Translations under genes and position numbers: made by a program
Notes under the pieces: generated by a model
Databases searched by the model: none
Told to the model about the DNA's origin: nothing
The model's input: only the letters and a program-made list of their open reading frames with translations
In this document: positions 19,276 to 27,309 of the stretch, one piece after another
Numbering within the stretch: the stretch's first letter is position 1
How the letters are laid out: each line of letters starts with the position of its first letter
IMG/VR virus record: IMGVR_UViG_3300025898_000024
Span: 1-35,988 of that record
Origin: a virus
DNA length: 35,988 nt
Direction: 5' to 3' (one strand)

Positions 19276-20880
19276 ATGAGCACTTTTCCCGCAGTTAACG
19301 ACTCAAACGCCACGCTCTACGTAGCGAACGACAACATTCAAACCACGTTGAGCGTAGTCCAGAACCCCTCCGATACCGTCGCTATTGTGGCGTCGACGGT
19401 GGGCTGGTCCCCCTACATGATTGCCACGATCGACAACGAGCAGGAAATGGTTACCGCGGTGGTGGGGGCGAACACGCTGCAGGTGACCCGCAACTTCAAC
19501 GGCACGGGTAGCGCGAGCCATGCGGCCGGACGGAAGGTCTCTAATTTTGTCGACGCCGCGTATCACTCGGCAGTATCTTCCGCGATACAGGCAATTCAGC
19601 AGTCGCTGACGGGCGGCCCGGGCGGCGCATGGCCGCACGGGCCACAGTATAAGACTCCCAACAACAAGTACAAATGGAGTTTCAACGATCCGGATTTTGG
19701 GCTCGCTCTGTTCACACAATACGGTGTTCTGGGCGGGCCCTACATCACCGCATCGAACCCGGGGGGGGGAGACGGACAGGGCGAGGCGCACTACTACTAT
19801 CACGATGCCGGAAACGCAGCCGTCGCGGCGATCGGCAAATCGTGGGGGTTGCAGGCCTATAAACACGCAGGCAGCGGTGGCACTCTCTCGGGCGTCTGGG
19901 TCGATGTCACCGCGGACGGCACCTGGACTGCGCAGGCTCCAGCAGGTGGCGGGATTACCAACGGTCCGATTGCAGGAACATTCTCCGCAACCCTGAATCA
20001 TTCGACGGGCCCGGGCGGGTTCGCGCTTTCGCTCAATACCTACGCGACGTGCAACGGGCCTTCGCCCGCGCAGCAGTTGAGCGGCATCGAAGTGGATATT
20101 GCGAACCATGTGGTAGGCACCAGTGGCCACGTGGGCATCATGGTGGTTGACCAGTCGACGCAGCCTACCACCCAGGCGGGTGCCGATTTCGGATACGGGC
20201 TCATCGGCCAGGGCGGCTCGCCGGGATTCCAGGATGGCATCCACTTCTACGCCGGGGGAGTGGCATCTAACGGCACCGTGTTTCGAGCGGCGGGCGCCTG
20301 TCAGAACGGGATCGATTTATCCGCGTGCACCTTCGGCGGCTATGCGCTCTTTTTGCCGGGGTTCACGCTGGGGCCCACCGGAAATATCCTCTCGCCGCTG
20401 ACGATCAATACCGGCGGCGCCGCGGAGACGCCGCTCACGTTACAGTCCTCCGCAAAGACCTCGGGAAACATGCTCTCGATGGTCCATACGACCACCACAT
20501 GGACCGGCAACGGACTATCGATGAGTTTCGGTCTCGGCGGCGGGACCTACAGCGGCGATTTCATCGCCTGTTTTATCGCGGGCGCCCTGAAATTTGAAGT
20601 CACCAATAGCGGCGGACTCAACAGCGGACCCCAGAACTACATCGGGACCGAGACGGGCGCGAATAATGCCATTGTCGCGACGGTTCCGGTAGCTCTGGCG
20701 GCCGGACTGCGGGTCTCGATCAAGCTGGCGCATTCGCTTCAGGTGGGTGTCAACACGCTGAACGGGGCGCCGATCAAAAGCAGCCGCAACCCCGCAAACA
20801 ACATCGCAACGGGCTACGCCGTGGGCGGCATCTTCACGGCCATCTACGACGGAGCAAACTACCTCGACGTATCGCAATGA
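19276..20880 (+). CDS. Tail spike/fibre-like protein, 534 residues
   Basis: Located between the two adaptor genes. Residues 1-110 look like a virion-attachment domain: a beta-rich part (IQTTLSVVQNPSDTVAIVAS, VVGANTLQVTRNFNGTGSAS) and a short helix (YHSAVSSAIQAIQQSL). The rest is long, Gly/Thr/Asn-rich and strand-forming with few charges (GGITNGPIAGTFSATLNHS, TLGPTGNILSPLTINTGG), as in beta-helix or beta-prism receptor-binding proteins. I see no clear hydrolase signature; a depolymerase activity cannot be read from the sequence. Its stop overlaps the next ATG (ATGA). Confidence 0.7.
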   Translation: MSTFPAVNDSNATLYVANDNIQTTLSVVQNPSDTVAIVASTVGWSPYMIATIDNEQEMVTAVVGANTLQVTRNFNGTGSASHAAGRKVSNFVDAAYHSAVSSAIQAIQQSLTGGPGGAWPHGPQYKTPNNKYKWSFNDPDFGLALFTQYGVLGGPYITASNPGGGDGQGEAHYYYHDAGNAAVAAIGKSWGLQAYKHAGSGGTLSGVWVDVTADGTWTAQAPAGGGITNGPIAGTFSATLNHSTGPGGFALSLNTYATCNGPSPAQQLSGIEVDIANHVVGTSGHVGIMVVDQSTQPTTQAGADFGYGLIGQGGSPGFQDGIHFYAGGVASNGTVFRAAGACQNGIDLSACTFGGYALFLPGFTLGPTGNILSPLTINTGGAAETPLTLQSSAKTSGNMLSMVHTTTTWTGNGLSMSFGLGGGTYSGDFIACFIAGALKFEVTNSGGLNSGPQNYIGTETGANNAIVATVPVALAAGLRVSIKLAHSLQVGVNTLNGAPIKSSRNPANNIATGYAVGGIFTAIYDGANYLDVSQ

Positions 20881-21119
20881 ACCCCCCAGAAATCACCGTC
20901 CAGGAACGCGCTGAATTTTGGCGCAAACGCCACGACCTTTTGTTGGCACAGTTCACCGTCGACAAGGCGCGATACGAGTTCGAAGCACTCTCGCGCGCAT
21001 TGCAGGTACGCGCCGAGCAGGGCGGGTATCAGATGGCGCAGGGCCAGGATGGGGAACCGATATTCGTTCCCAAGGCGACCGATCGGCCAGGGCCGATTGA
21101 ACTCAAAAAGGAGGCCTGA
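20877..21119 (+). CDS. Small helical protein, 80 residues
   Basis: Coupled on both sides: ATGA with the spike gene and TGATG with adaptor copy B. The product is a charged helical hairpin (ERAEFWRKRHDLLLAQFTVD, ARYEFEALSRALQVRAE) with a short C-terminal extension. Genes of this size after a receptor-binding protein are sometimes chaperones, but no family is recognised and the role is open. Confidence 0.65.
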   Translation: MNPPEITVQERAEFWRKRHDLLLAQFTVDKARYEFEALSRALQVRAEQGGYQMAQGQDGEPIFVPKATDRPGPIELKKEA

Positions 21120-21946
21120 TGGGCACCGCTCCGGTCCCGACGCAATGGAACGCCGCGCAATGGAACGCAGGCCTATTCGGGGGCGGCACCCGTCCGCCAG
21201 GTTTGATTACGCAGGTGGGAAACAGCCTGCTGTATCCAGCGCTTCGCAAAGCCGCGGTCACGCTCGGGCCGCAGCGCACGCCCTCCCCGGCGCAGTATCA
21301 GGATGCCATCGAGGAGTTGAACCGCTTAATCGGTTCCTTGAACTGCGATCGGTTCTTCATTTACTCGGTTGATATTTACCTGTTCCCGTTGACCGGCAAA
21401 ATGACCTACACCATCGGCCAGGACCCCTCGGGGATCGCGATAGCCGACTTCGACGCGCCGCGGCCGCAGGGAATCGATCGCGCGAATATTGTCATGGATT
21501 CCGGCGGCGGGATACTGCGCTTCCCGGTGGGGATCATCACCGACCGGCAATGGGCACTGATCCAACAGCAGGAACTGATCAACACGATTCCCAACGTCCT
21601 GTACAACGATCGGGCCTATCCGATTTCGACGCTCTACCTGTACGGGCAACCGATCCCGGGTTATCAACTCGAACTCTACGTATGGCATTTGGTCCCGACG
21701 TTCCAGAGCACTTCGGACGTGGTGTTACTCCCGCCGGGATATGAAGACGCACTGGTGCTGAATCTTGCGGTGCGTCTGGCGCCGCACTTCCAGCGGATCA
21801 TCCCGCCCGACGTGCGCGAGGATGCGCGTCTTTCGCTGATGCGTCTCGAATCGCTGAACGCGCCGCAGCCCGTCGCGCCTCTATTCGGTCTAGGCGGATG
21901 CGGAGGAGGATTCAACATCTATAGCGGCGAGTGGGAGGAGCGCTGA
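21119..21946 (+). CDS. gp4-like head-tail adaptor, copy B, 275 residues
   Basis: Shares the plan of copy A: YQDAIEELNRLIGSLNCDRF, a strand block (YLFPLTGKMTYTIGQDPSG), PQGIDRANIVMDSGGG, YPISTLYLYGQPIPGYQLEL, and LPPGYEDALVLNLAVRLAP, the last nearly parallel to copy A. An N-terminal WNAAQWNAGLFGGGTRPPG segment is extra and looks like an arm. It is likely a tail-ring adaptor; which copy does the gp4 job cannot be told. The 3-prime 57 bases overlap the end of the minus-strand methyltransferase gene. Confidence 0.78.
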   Translation: MGTAPVPTQWNAAQWNAGLFGGGTRPPGLITQVGNSLLYPALRKAAVTLGPQRTPSPAQYQDAIEELNRLIGSLNCDRFFIYSVDIYLFPLTGKMTYTIGQDPSGIAIADFDAPRPQGIDRANIVMDSGGGILRFPVGIITDRQWALIQQQELINTIPNVLYNDRAYPISTLYLYGQPIPGYQLELYVWHLVPTFQSTSDVVLLPPGYEDALVLNLAVRLAPHFQRIIPPDVREDARLSLMRLESLNAPQPVAPLFGLGGCGGGFNIYSGEWEER

Positions 21947-22759
21947 GGGCTTCCGGCAAATGATCGTTTGCAAATATGATTTTCCTGTCCACTCGCCAAC
22001 GCGCACAACCAGCCACATACCGGCGCGAAAGACCCGCTCAACCGAACGCCGCTTTACGGGAATATCGATCGCCTCTAAGGGTGCGTTGTGGGTGAAGTGA
22101 TCGTGGACGTCGAAACCCGCGCGTTCGATCAGATGCCGCAGACTGCGGCCGGTGAAGTGGTGCAGGTGATGGGCCGAGTACAGCCGATTGAAGGCCACGG
22201 GCACTCCCACCCGCCGCCCGATCCTCGCCAGTCCGTAGAGCAGGCTCGATTCGTCCAGCGTCATCACGGCGACGGTGCCGCCGGGAACCGCCAGGTCCCG
22301 CATGCGATTTACAAAGCCGCGGATATCGGCAACGTGTTCGATGACGGCAAGCGACACCACGCAATCGAATTTGCGCCTGAAATCCAGCGCAAGAAAATCG
22401 CCAACGTAGAACCTGATACCGGCCGTCTCGGGATTGTCGAACAGGTCGACGCCGGTAAGGTCCAGATCCGGACGGGCCGAGCGCAGGTAGCGCAGAAAAT
22501 CACCGCGGCCGCAGCCCACATCGAGCACCGATGCGCCTTTCGGGATGAGCTGCGCCAGCCGCGCGAACAGGGGCGTATTCGGATGCTCGAACCATCGCTG
22601 ATGGTCCTGGTCGAAATAACTGTTTTGATAATTTTCCTTCGCAACCGAAGCGAGATCGGTGAACGGATGCGAGCAGGTTCGGCACCGGTAAAGGTCTGCT
22701 TCGGGGTGATGCGCCATGAAGGACACACTGGCGCCGCATACCGGACAGGTTTCAACCAT
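21890..22759 (-). CDS. SAM-dependent methyltransferase with zinc ribbon, 289 residues (cargo gene)
   Basis: Antisense to the late operon. N-terminal zinc ribbon CPVCG...YRCRTC (C5, C8, C26, C29), then a class I methyltransferase fold: motif I SVLDVGCGRGDFL (78-89), acidic GVDLFD, FDCVVSLAVIEHV, PGGTVAVMTLDESS. The build matches enzymes of sugar and surface-polysaccharide or small-molecule modification rather than DNA methylases (no DPPY or PCQ). Opposite orientation and an intergenic gap at its start mark it as a moron that could be expressed in the lysogen and alter the host surface. Natural substrate unknown. Its end overlaps adaptor copy B by 57 bases. Confidence 0.85.
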   Translation of the reverse strand: MVETCPVCGASVSFMAHHPEADLYRCRTCSHPFTDLASVAKENYQNSYFDQDHQRWFEHPNTPLFARLAQLIPKGASVLDVGCGRGDFLRYLRSARPDLDLTGVDLFDNPETAGIRFYVGDFLALDFRRKFDCVVSLAVIEHVADIRGFVNRMRDLAVPGGTVAVMTLDESSLLYGLARIGRRVGVPVAFNRLYSAHHLHHFTGRSLRHLIERAGFDVHDHFTHNAPLEAIDIPVKRRSVERVFRAGMWLVVRVGEWTGKSYLQTIICRKPSALLPLAAIDVESSSASA

Positions 22760-22864
22760 AGACCCGCCGATTCTATCTTGACGCGCTGAAAAACACGCTA
22801 CCGCCGCACGCCACTACGTGCGAATTCAAACCATCTCCCAATTTCGCAATTTGGCAATTTTGGC
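22760..22864. promoter_or_regulatory. Divergent intergenic region with AATTT repeats
   Basis: Lies between the methyltransferase start (minus) and the gp10-like start (plus). Just before the ATG at 22865 there are three near repeats, AATTTCGC, AATTTGGC and AATTTTGGC (22840-22864). The region should carry the promoter of the cargo gene; TAGAAT on the minus strand (near 22777-22772) is a possible minus-10 but no good minus-35 accompanies it. Confidence 0.4.
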
Positions 22865-24574
22865 ATGAAAATCTCTCTCGTTGGGCCCAGTTATACGCTG
22901 CAGAGCGTCGTCGCTGCGGCGCAGCAAACGATGAATTGGTATCCGGAAACTCTGGCCGTGGCCGATGAGCCGCGGCGACAGGTATTTTTCGGGCGGCCGG
23001 GTCTGAAGTTTTTCGCGAATCTGGTCCCGGGCAAAATCCGCTGTATGTGGACCGGGGGAGGCCGGCTTTTTGTCATCCACAACGGCACGCAAAGCGAAGT
23101 ATTTCAAGACGCTACCCATACGGCATCGCCAAAAACCGTGCTGGAAGGCAGCGGAAATCCGGACCCCGCGCAGATATTTTCGAATGGCCACCAGCTGCTG
23201 GTAATTTCCGGCGGGCAAGCGTACTGCGACAACGGCGCGGGTCCCGACCCGATTCTCTTTTCGATCACCGGCACAGCCTCGGCACCGGGGGGCACTAACC
23301 TGATAACCCGTCTCACCGGGCCGCCGTTCGATCCTGCATGGACTAACAAAACCTTGCGGTTCGACGGCCAGTTTTACCACATCGACGGTGTACCGGTGAC
23401 CGTGCCAGCGGGCCAAACGATGCTGGTTACGCCGAACCCGCCCGCGGTCCCCGAAGGCGTCTGGCAGGTGGCGGGAGGGGCGCCGCTTGACGCCATCACG
23501 GGCGGCATTCTAGACGGCTATTTCATCGTGGGCCGGATGCCGAGCAGCAACCCCGCATTGCAGGCGCAGGGGCGCACGTTCAATATCAGCCAATTGAATG
23601 AGGGCGCGTATTGGGACCCGCTCGATTTCGGCGTAAAGGAAGGCTATTCCGACGTACTGCGATCGGTGCTGTGCGATCACGAGGAACTCTGGTTATTTGG
23701 CACGGTAACCACTGAGGTTTGGACAAATATTGGATCAACCGTCGATTCCGCGGGCGTGGCGACGTTCCCGTTTCAGCGCATGGCGGGCGCCTTCATTCAA
23801 GACGGTTCCTCTGCGACGTTCGCGCCCTGTTCAGTCGGTCCCTATACCTGCTGGCTCGGCGGGGGAACGGACGGGCAGACCGTCGCTTACCGCGCGCTCG
23901 CCTTCCAACCGGAACGCATCAGCACGCATGCGCAGGAGGAAGACTGGAACGCGCCCGGGTTCAACGTGAAGGATGCGGTTTCGTTCTGCTACCTCGATGC
24001 GGGACACCTGTTTTGGGTAGTCAATTTTTGGGCGCAACAACAGACGTGGGTCTACGACATGACGGAGGGCCAATGGCATGAGCGTGCGGGCTGGAATCCG
24101 GTTACAAACCAGTTCACGCGCTATCAGCCTTGGTTCCATGTCTTCATCCCCGAATGGGGGGTTGGCGGAAAACACATCGTCGGCGACCCGACGACGGGCA
24201 ACCTCTACGAACAGAGTCTGAACTACTACGACGATGACGGCGCGGCGATTGAATATATCCGCTGTTTCCCGCACCTGCTGAACGAAGACAAGAACCTGTT
24301 TCACCACCGCATCGAGATTTACATGGAGACGGGGGCCGTCCAGAACCCGACTCCCCCCTTGCAGGTGGGACTCGATTGGAGCGACAACCGCGGGCACACG
24401 TTCGGGGACGCTCGAACGATCCAGCTTGCGGGCGCACCAGGCGAATATACGAAGCGCATCGTCTGGCGCCGCCTCGGACGGTCCCGCGATCGGGTCTATC
24501 GGCTTGGGGTCAATGGACGCAGCAAAGTGGCCTTGACGGACGCCTTTCTAGAAGTCACGCCGGGAACCTCGTAA
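22865..24574 (+). CDS. gp10-like packaged-DNA stabilisation protein, 569 residues
   Basis: The N terminus (MKISLVGPSYTLQSVVAAAQ, then QTMNWYPE) and repeated blade-like strands (FVIHNGTQSEVF, LLVISGGQAYCDNG, ELWLFGTVTTEVWTNIGS, FWVVNFWAQQQTWVYDM) match the P22 gp10 family, a beta-propeller-like protein that plugs the portal-gp4 complex to keep DNA inside. P22 gp10 is 472 residues; this version is longer. Its place after the adaptors agrees with P22 order. The stop overlaps the next start (TAATG). Confidence 0.88.
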   Translation: MKISLVGPSYTLQSVVAAAQQTMNWYPETLAVADEPRRQVFFGRPGLKFFANLVPGKIRCMWTGGGRLFVIHNGTQSEVFQDATHTASPKTVLEGSGNPDPAQIFSNGHQLLVISGGQAYCDNGAGPDPILFSITGTASAPGGTNLITRLTGPPFDPAWTNKTLRFDGQFYHIDGVPVTVPAGQTMLVTPNPPAVPEGVWQVAGGAPLDAITGGILDGYFIVGRMPSSNPALQAQGRTFNISQLNEGAYWDPLDFGVKEGYSDVLRSVLCDHEELWLFGTVTTEVWTNIGSTVDSAGVATFPFQRMAGAFIQDGSSATFAPCSVGPYTCWLGGGTDGQTVAYRALAFQPERISTHAQEEDWNAPGFNVKDAVSFCYLDAGHLFWVVNFWAQQQTWVYDMTEGQWHERAGWNPVTNQFTRYQPWFHVFIPEWGVGGKHIVGDPTTGNLYEQSLNYYDDDGAAIEYIRCFPHLLNEDKNLFHHRIEIYMETGAVQNPTPPLQVGLDWSDNRGHTFGDARTIQLAGAPGEYTKRIVWRRLGRSRDRVYRLGVNGRSKVALTDAFLEVTPGTS

Positions 24575-25713
24575 TGGGCAATCAGTTGATCGTGCCACCG
24601 TTTCGGACGTCGCTGTTGACGGCGAACGGCGTACCGCTGTCGGCTCTGGGGGACGGGAACGGCGATCTCGCAGCGGGCGGGCCGCCCGATCGCCGCACCA
24701 CCACCACGATAGAGACCACGCGCGATTGGTGGCTCTATTGGCGCACGCTCGCCGAGTTCGCAAACAACGGTCTGAACATGTTGACCTTTGGCACAGCTTC
24801 AGACCGGCCGGATGCGTCCACGATGCCGGACGGCGCAATCTATGTGGAAAGCGACCGAAGCGGAGTGATCTACCAGAACCAGGGCGGGGAATGGCACTAC
24901 CTCGCCGGGACGATGTACGGCACGCTTTCGCCCGATCAGCGGCCGACTGGACTCGGGCCCAATGACGCGGGCTTCGATTTCCGCAGCACCGATACCAACC
25001 CGCTGTTAGGCGCACGCGAGTTCATCTGGTCCGGATCAATCTGGGTCGAAGCGACGGCCGTCCTCTACGGCACACACGCGCAGCGGCCCGCGGGATCGGT
25101 TGCACCTGCACGATGTCTTTACGTCGAAACCGATCGCTCGGAAGTGCTCTACCAGAACCAGAACGGCACCTGGCATTTTGTGGCGGGCACGATGTGGGGC
25201 ACTCTCGTTCCGGACCAGAGGCCGACCGACCTCGGCGTGAATGATGCCGGGTTCACGTTCCGCGCGACCGACGTACAGAGGCAATTCATCTGGTCTGGCA
25301 CGGCTTGGGTAGAAACCACGCAAACGCAGGGAGACGCGCAGATTGCGTACGCTAACGGTTCAATCACGCTGACGGGTTCCCCCACCGCGATACCTGGCGC
25401 ATCGATCACGTTGAACCGGGCGGGCCGGTATCTGATCACCGGCAACTATACGTTTGTAGTGATCGGTACGGGCGATCTGAATCAGGGCATGCGCGGCGAT
25501 ATGGTCGCAAATGGGGTTGGCCAAGCCGGTACCGTGCTGGCCACCGCGCCCGCCAGCCCAACATACCTGCAGGCGTCGCAGCAATGGATGTACACGGCCG
25601 TAGCCGCGAACCAGGTCGTTTTTCTGCGGGGTTATAAGGACGCAGCGGGGACCGGAACCAGCCAAGCCATTTCCCCGTTTACGTCAATCTCGGCGGTCTG
25701 GATCGCACCATGA
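24574..25713 (+). CDS. Repeat-containing tail fibre-like protein, 379 residues
   Basis: Start at ATG 24574 is chosen over an ATG 198 bases upstream inside the gp10-like gene because of the TAATG junction. The middle holds two tandem units of about 95-100 residues: IYVESDRSGVIYQNQGGEWH with YGTLSPDQRPTGLGPNDAGF, and LYVETDRSEVLYQNQNGTWH with WGTLVPDQRPTDLGVNDAGF, each ending near FIWSGS(I)WVE. The C-terminal 130 residues form a C1q/TNF-like strand-rich domain (SITLNRAGRYLITGNYTFVV, then QASQQWMYTAVAANQVVFLR). Probably a trimeric fibre or needle-type tail protein involved in adsorption. It occupies the place where P22 has its tail needle. Confidence 0.7.
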   Translation: MGNQLIVPPFRTSLLTANGVPLSALGDGNGDLAAGGPPDRRTTTTIETTRDWWLYWRTLAEFANNGLNMLTFGTASDRPDASTMPDGAIYVESDRSGVIYQNQGGEWHYLAGTMYGTLSPDQRPTGLGPNDAGFDFRSTDTNPLLGAREFIWSGSIWVEATAVLYGTHAQRPAGSVAPARCLYVETDRSEVLYQNQNGTWHFVAGTMWGTLVPDQRPTDLGVNDAGFTFRATDVQRQFIWSGTAWVETTQTQGDAQIAYANGSITLTGSPTAIPGASITLNRAGRYLITGNYTFVVIGTGDLNQGMRGDMVANGVGQAGTVLATAPASPTYLQASQQWMYTAVAANQVVFLRGYKDAAGTGTSQAISPFTSISAVWIAP

Positions 25714-26279
25714 TTCATTTCGAACGCTCCTTCGATTACGAATTGATCCGCCGGATTATGACGCACCCGCGCATCTGGCCGTACATCTCTGACGACTATT
25801 CGCCAGCGGTCGAAGACTACTACCCGATGGAAAGCGCGCTGATCTGGTACATCATCGTGCGCGATATCTTCCCCGATGCAGGGCCCGAAGAAATTCTCGG
25901 GTTATGGCTGTTCGTTCCACAAAATGGCATTTGTTGGGAGGTGCATACTTGCCTGTTGCCGCCCGCATGGGGCGAACGCGGGCAGCGGGCCGCGCGTCTG
26001 CTTCCGGAATGGATCTGGGAAAACACGCACTGCCGGAGGATTATCACGAACGTACCGACGCAGAACCGCCTCGCCCTGCATTTTGCGACCCGCGCAGGCA
26101 TGAAAGTGTACGGGGTCAACCAGGACAGCTATCTAAAAAACGGGATTCTCTATGATCTCGTTTGCCTCGGGATCAGCAAACCCGACAAATCGGCCGCTAA
26201 TGAAGCGGAAACCGGGTACCAGGCGCACGAGAGAGACTTCGCCCTGGTGACCACGCAGAAACCCGAAAGGGAGGGTTAG
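25710..26279 (+). CDS. DUF2824/gp14-like protein with GNAT-like fold, 189 residues
   Basis: Sequence features fit the phage family I know as DUF2824, which includes P22 gp14, a head-assembly or DNA-ejection helper: RIMTHPRIWPYISDD near the start, a strand-helix block (CWEVHTCLLPPAWGERGQRA), and ITNVPTQNRLALHFATRAGM with YGVNQDSYLKNG, as in GNAT acetyltransferases (N-x-x-A-x-x-x-x-x-x-x-G motif). Whether it acetylates anything is unknown. ATGA coupling to the fibre gene and position before the first ejection-type gene agree with P22 order. Confidence 0.78.
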   Translation: MIHFERSFDYELIRRIMTHPRIWPYISDDYSPAVEDYYPMESALIWYIIVRDIFPDAGPEEILGLWLFVPQNGICWEVHTCLLPPAWGERGQRAARLLPEWIWENTHCRRIITNVPTQNRLALHFATRAGMKVYGVNQDSYLKNGILYDLVCLGISKPDKSAANEAETGYQAHERDFALVTTQKPEREG

Positions 26280-26284
26280 AAGCC

Positions 26285-27301
26285 ATGCCAGCAGCAGTAG
26301 CGATACCCGCAGCCGTCTCCGCGGGCAGTTCGATCCTCGGAGGTATCCTCGGTTCCAGCGCAGCCAGCAAAGCCGCCGCGATCCAAGCGGCCGCCGCCAA
26401 AGCCGCTGCGGGCGATCTCAAGAGCCAGTTGGATATTTACAATCCGCAGATCGGCGCCGCCAGCACCGCCGCGGCGCAGGGAGTGACCGACGCCACCACC
26501 GCGGGCCGAGCGGATATCCTCGGGGCCGTAGGGACCGGCCAGGGCCGCATCACCGACGCCACTGCGCAGGCGCAGGGCTTTCTACAGCCGTATATGACGG
26601 CGGGCACTGGGGCGCTTACGACGCTTCAGAGTTTGATGGCACCCGGTGGCGACTTGAGCAAGACATTCACCGCGGCCGACATGCAGCAGTACGACCCGGG
26701 TTACTCCTTCCGGATGGAACAGGCCGCGAAAGCGCTGCAGGGCTCGGCGGCCGCGCGCGGCGGGTCACTCGGCGGCGGAACGGCCGCGGCGCTTACCGGG
26801 TTGAGCCAGAATCTGGCATCGAGCGAATTCGGCAACGCCGAACAGAGATTCAGGGCGCAGCAGACCGACCGATTCAACAGATTAAATTCGCTGGTCAACC
26901 TCGGCGCAACGTCGGCCAATCAGGCGGGCGCGTTCGGAATGACGGGCGCAAACGAGTTCGCAAACCTTGGATTGACGGGCACTACATCGGCCGCGGATCT
27001 CGGGTTGCGTGGCGCGACGGGCGCGGGCCAGTTCACAACACAAGGCGTCCAACAACAGGCTTCAAATGCGCTGAACACGTACGGCAAAATCGGGGATCTC
27101 ATGACCGGCGGCGCCGCGGCGCAGGGCGCCGGGATCGTGGGTTCGGCGAATGCGTGGGGCAGCGCTCTGGGCGGGGTGGCCGGTGCAGCGGGGCAAGTCG
27201 GCAACTACTACCAGGGCCAGCAGACCATGAAAGACCTGATGGCGAATCCTGCGCTCGGCTATGTAGTCAACCCGGCAACCGGCCGCGGCTATCGGTTGTA
27301 G
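26285..27301 (+). CDS. gp7-like ejection protein, 338 residues
   Basis: Small-residue-rich protein with a glycine-zipper hydrophobic N terminus (AAVSAGSSILGGILGSSAAS) as seen in phage DNA-transfer proteins. The middle carries the family hallmark GFLQPYMTAGTGALTTLQSL, then YDPGYSFRMEQAAKALQGSA, ARGGSLGGGTAAALTGL and an SSEFGNAEQRFR helix. Such proteins are packaged in the head and ejected to build a conduit across the cell envelope. A Gly/Ala-rich repeat tail with recurrent LGxTGxTxAxxLGLRG units follows. GGGAGG precedes the ATG at 26285. Confidence 0.8.
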   Translation: MPAAVAIPAAVSAGSSILGGILGSSAASKAAAIQAAAAKAAAGDLKSQLDIYNPQIGAASTAAAQGVTDATTAGRADILGAVGTGQGRITDATAQAQGFLQPYMTAGTGALTTLQSLMAPGGDLSKTFTAADMQQYDPGYSFRMEQAAKALQGSAAARGGSLGGGTAAALTGLSQNLASSEFGNAEQRFRAQQTDRFNRLNSLVNLGATSANQAGAFGMTGANEFANLGLTGTTSAADLGLRGATGAGQFTTQGVQQQASNALNTYGKIGDLMTGGAAAQGAGIVGSANAWGSALGGVAGAAGQVGNYYQGQQTMKDLMANPALGYVVNPATGRGYRL

Positions 27302-27309
27302 AGGTTTTT

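Noticed and set aside
19303-20244. Long minus-strand open frame (313 codons) opposite the spike gene
   Set aside because: Arg/Val-rich, no recognisable motif, and antisense to a better gene; long antisense frames are expected at this GC content.
21890-22759. Methyltransferase as a DNA-modifying enzyme
   Set aside because: It lacks DPPY/NPPY or PCQ motifs and has the zinc ribbon plus class I core typical of small-molecule or sugar methyltransferases.
24376-24573. Upstream start for the fibre-like protein
   Set aside because: It would overlap the gp10-like gene by about 200 bases with Arg-rich sequence; ATG 24574 has a TAATG junction.
27154-27309. Upstream start for the second ejection-type protein
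   Set aside because: The extension is an off-frame reading of the gp7-like gene; ATG 27310 has GAGG at the right distance.
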